A stretch of DNA of 5,670 nt from RHKX01 sp964641695. GTDB taxonomy: Bacteria; Actinomycetota; Thermoleophilia; Solirubrobacterales; 70-9. Positions 5,538-5,670 of this stretch are shown one piece after another. The notes below the pieces were generated by a model. The model had not been told where the DNA came from. It saw only the letters and a list, made by a program, of their open reading frames with translations, and did not search any database. The stretch lies in contig CAZXKG010000143.1 in assembly GCA_964641695.1 (NCBI GenBank), forward strand, positions 1 through 5,670, in the 5' to 3' direction. Numbering within the stretch: the stretch's first letter is position 1; every line of letters starts with the position of its first letter. Both the position numbers and the translations under genes were made by a program.

Positions 5538-5670
5538 CCCAGTTGGCCCCTGCTTTCCCCGTCGCCAAGGCACCGGGGAGACCGGACGCGAAGCGGAGGA
5601 TCTCCCCGGAGGTATCTAACCCAGTTGGCCCCTGCTTTCCCCGTCGCCAAGGCACCGGGGAGACCGGACG
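5534..5670. repeat. 82-bp tandem repeat (two copies, second cut by window end)
   Basis: Bases 5534-5588 are repeated exactly at 5616-5670, an 82-bp period with 55 of 55 bases identical in the visible overlap. Each unit has two foldable parts: TTGGC (5543-5547) with GCCAA (5564-5568), and a perfect 9-bp stem CCGGGGAGA (5573-5581) with TCTCCCCGG (5601-5609) topped by CGC-GAA-GCG. It starts at the stop codon of the phosphatidyltransferase gene. The period is not a multiple of three, so it does not encode a peptide repeat. It shares blocks with bases 1-59. No T run follows the stems, so simple termination is not indicated. The array may continue beyond the window. Confidence 0.85.

Noticed and set aside
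5473..5655. Small minus-strand open frame over the tandem repeat
   Set aside because: The 82-bp period is not a multiple of three, so repeats are read in different frames; no ribosome-binding site is seen.
5534..5670. Integron attC-like site, suggested by AAC and GTT cores near hairpins
   Set aside because: The GTT core is not followed by the purines required for an attC core site, and no integrase gene or cassette structure is present.
1..5670. Genomic island or transposon bounded by the end repeats
   Set aside because: The copies are direct, diverged and differ in structure; no recombinase lies between them and gene content looks like core chromosome.

Overview
The window is high-GC bacterial DNA with five tightly spaced genes plus one stand-alone gene. 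It looks actinobacterial, most likely Thermoleophilia/Solirubrobacterales. This is inferred from the GC-rich codon third positions, a phosphatidylinositol-phosphate-synthase-like enzyme, leaderless-looking promoters and a secreted protein with lysine/glycine-rich tails. No rRNA, tRNA, CRISPR array, transposase or phage gene was found.

Layout. Bases 1-59 hold one copy of a structured dispersed repeat. Gene 1 (160-1446, +) is a secreted endonuclease/exonuclease/phosphatase-fold enzyme with a basic tail, closed by a strong intrinsic terminator (1472-1509). A short gap follows with a palindromic element (1514-1562) and a 19-bp tandem duplication (1641-1683). Bases 1671-3905 form a minus-strand cluster, read right to left: a PfkB-family sugar kinase, an endonuclease III-like DNA glycosylase, and a small membrane-anchored cytochrome c. 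Bases 3906-4086 are a divergent promoter region carrying three 24-25 bp repeats plus a decayed fourth. Bases 4087-5537 (+) are a two-gene unit joined by an ATGA overlap: a PAP2_3-type membrane phosphatase/phosphotransferase and a CDP-alcohol phosphatidyltransferase resembling phosphatidylinositol-phosphate synthase. From the last stop codon to the window end there is an 82-bp tandem repeat of the same family as the left-end repeat.

How the parts work together. The clearest functional link is the membrane-lipid pair. The synthase would make a phosphorylated inositol phospholipid and the co-translated phosphatase could remove the phosphate, a step for which, as far as I know, no actinobacterial enzyme is firmly assigned. 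The divergent kinase shares its upstream region with this pair, so the repeat array could co-regulate both sides. The DNA glycosylase and cytochrome c are probably carried along in the kinase operon; no direct pathway link is visible.

The most novel-looking items are the structured repeat family at both window ends, the palindromic repeat array between the two divergent promoters, and the PAP2/PIP-synthase pair.
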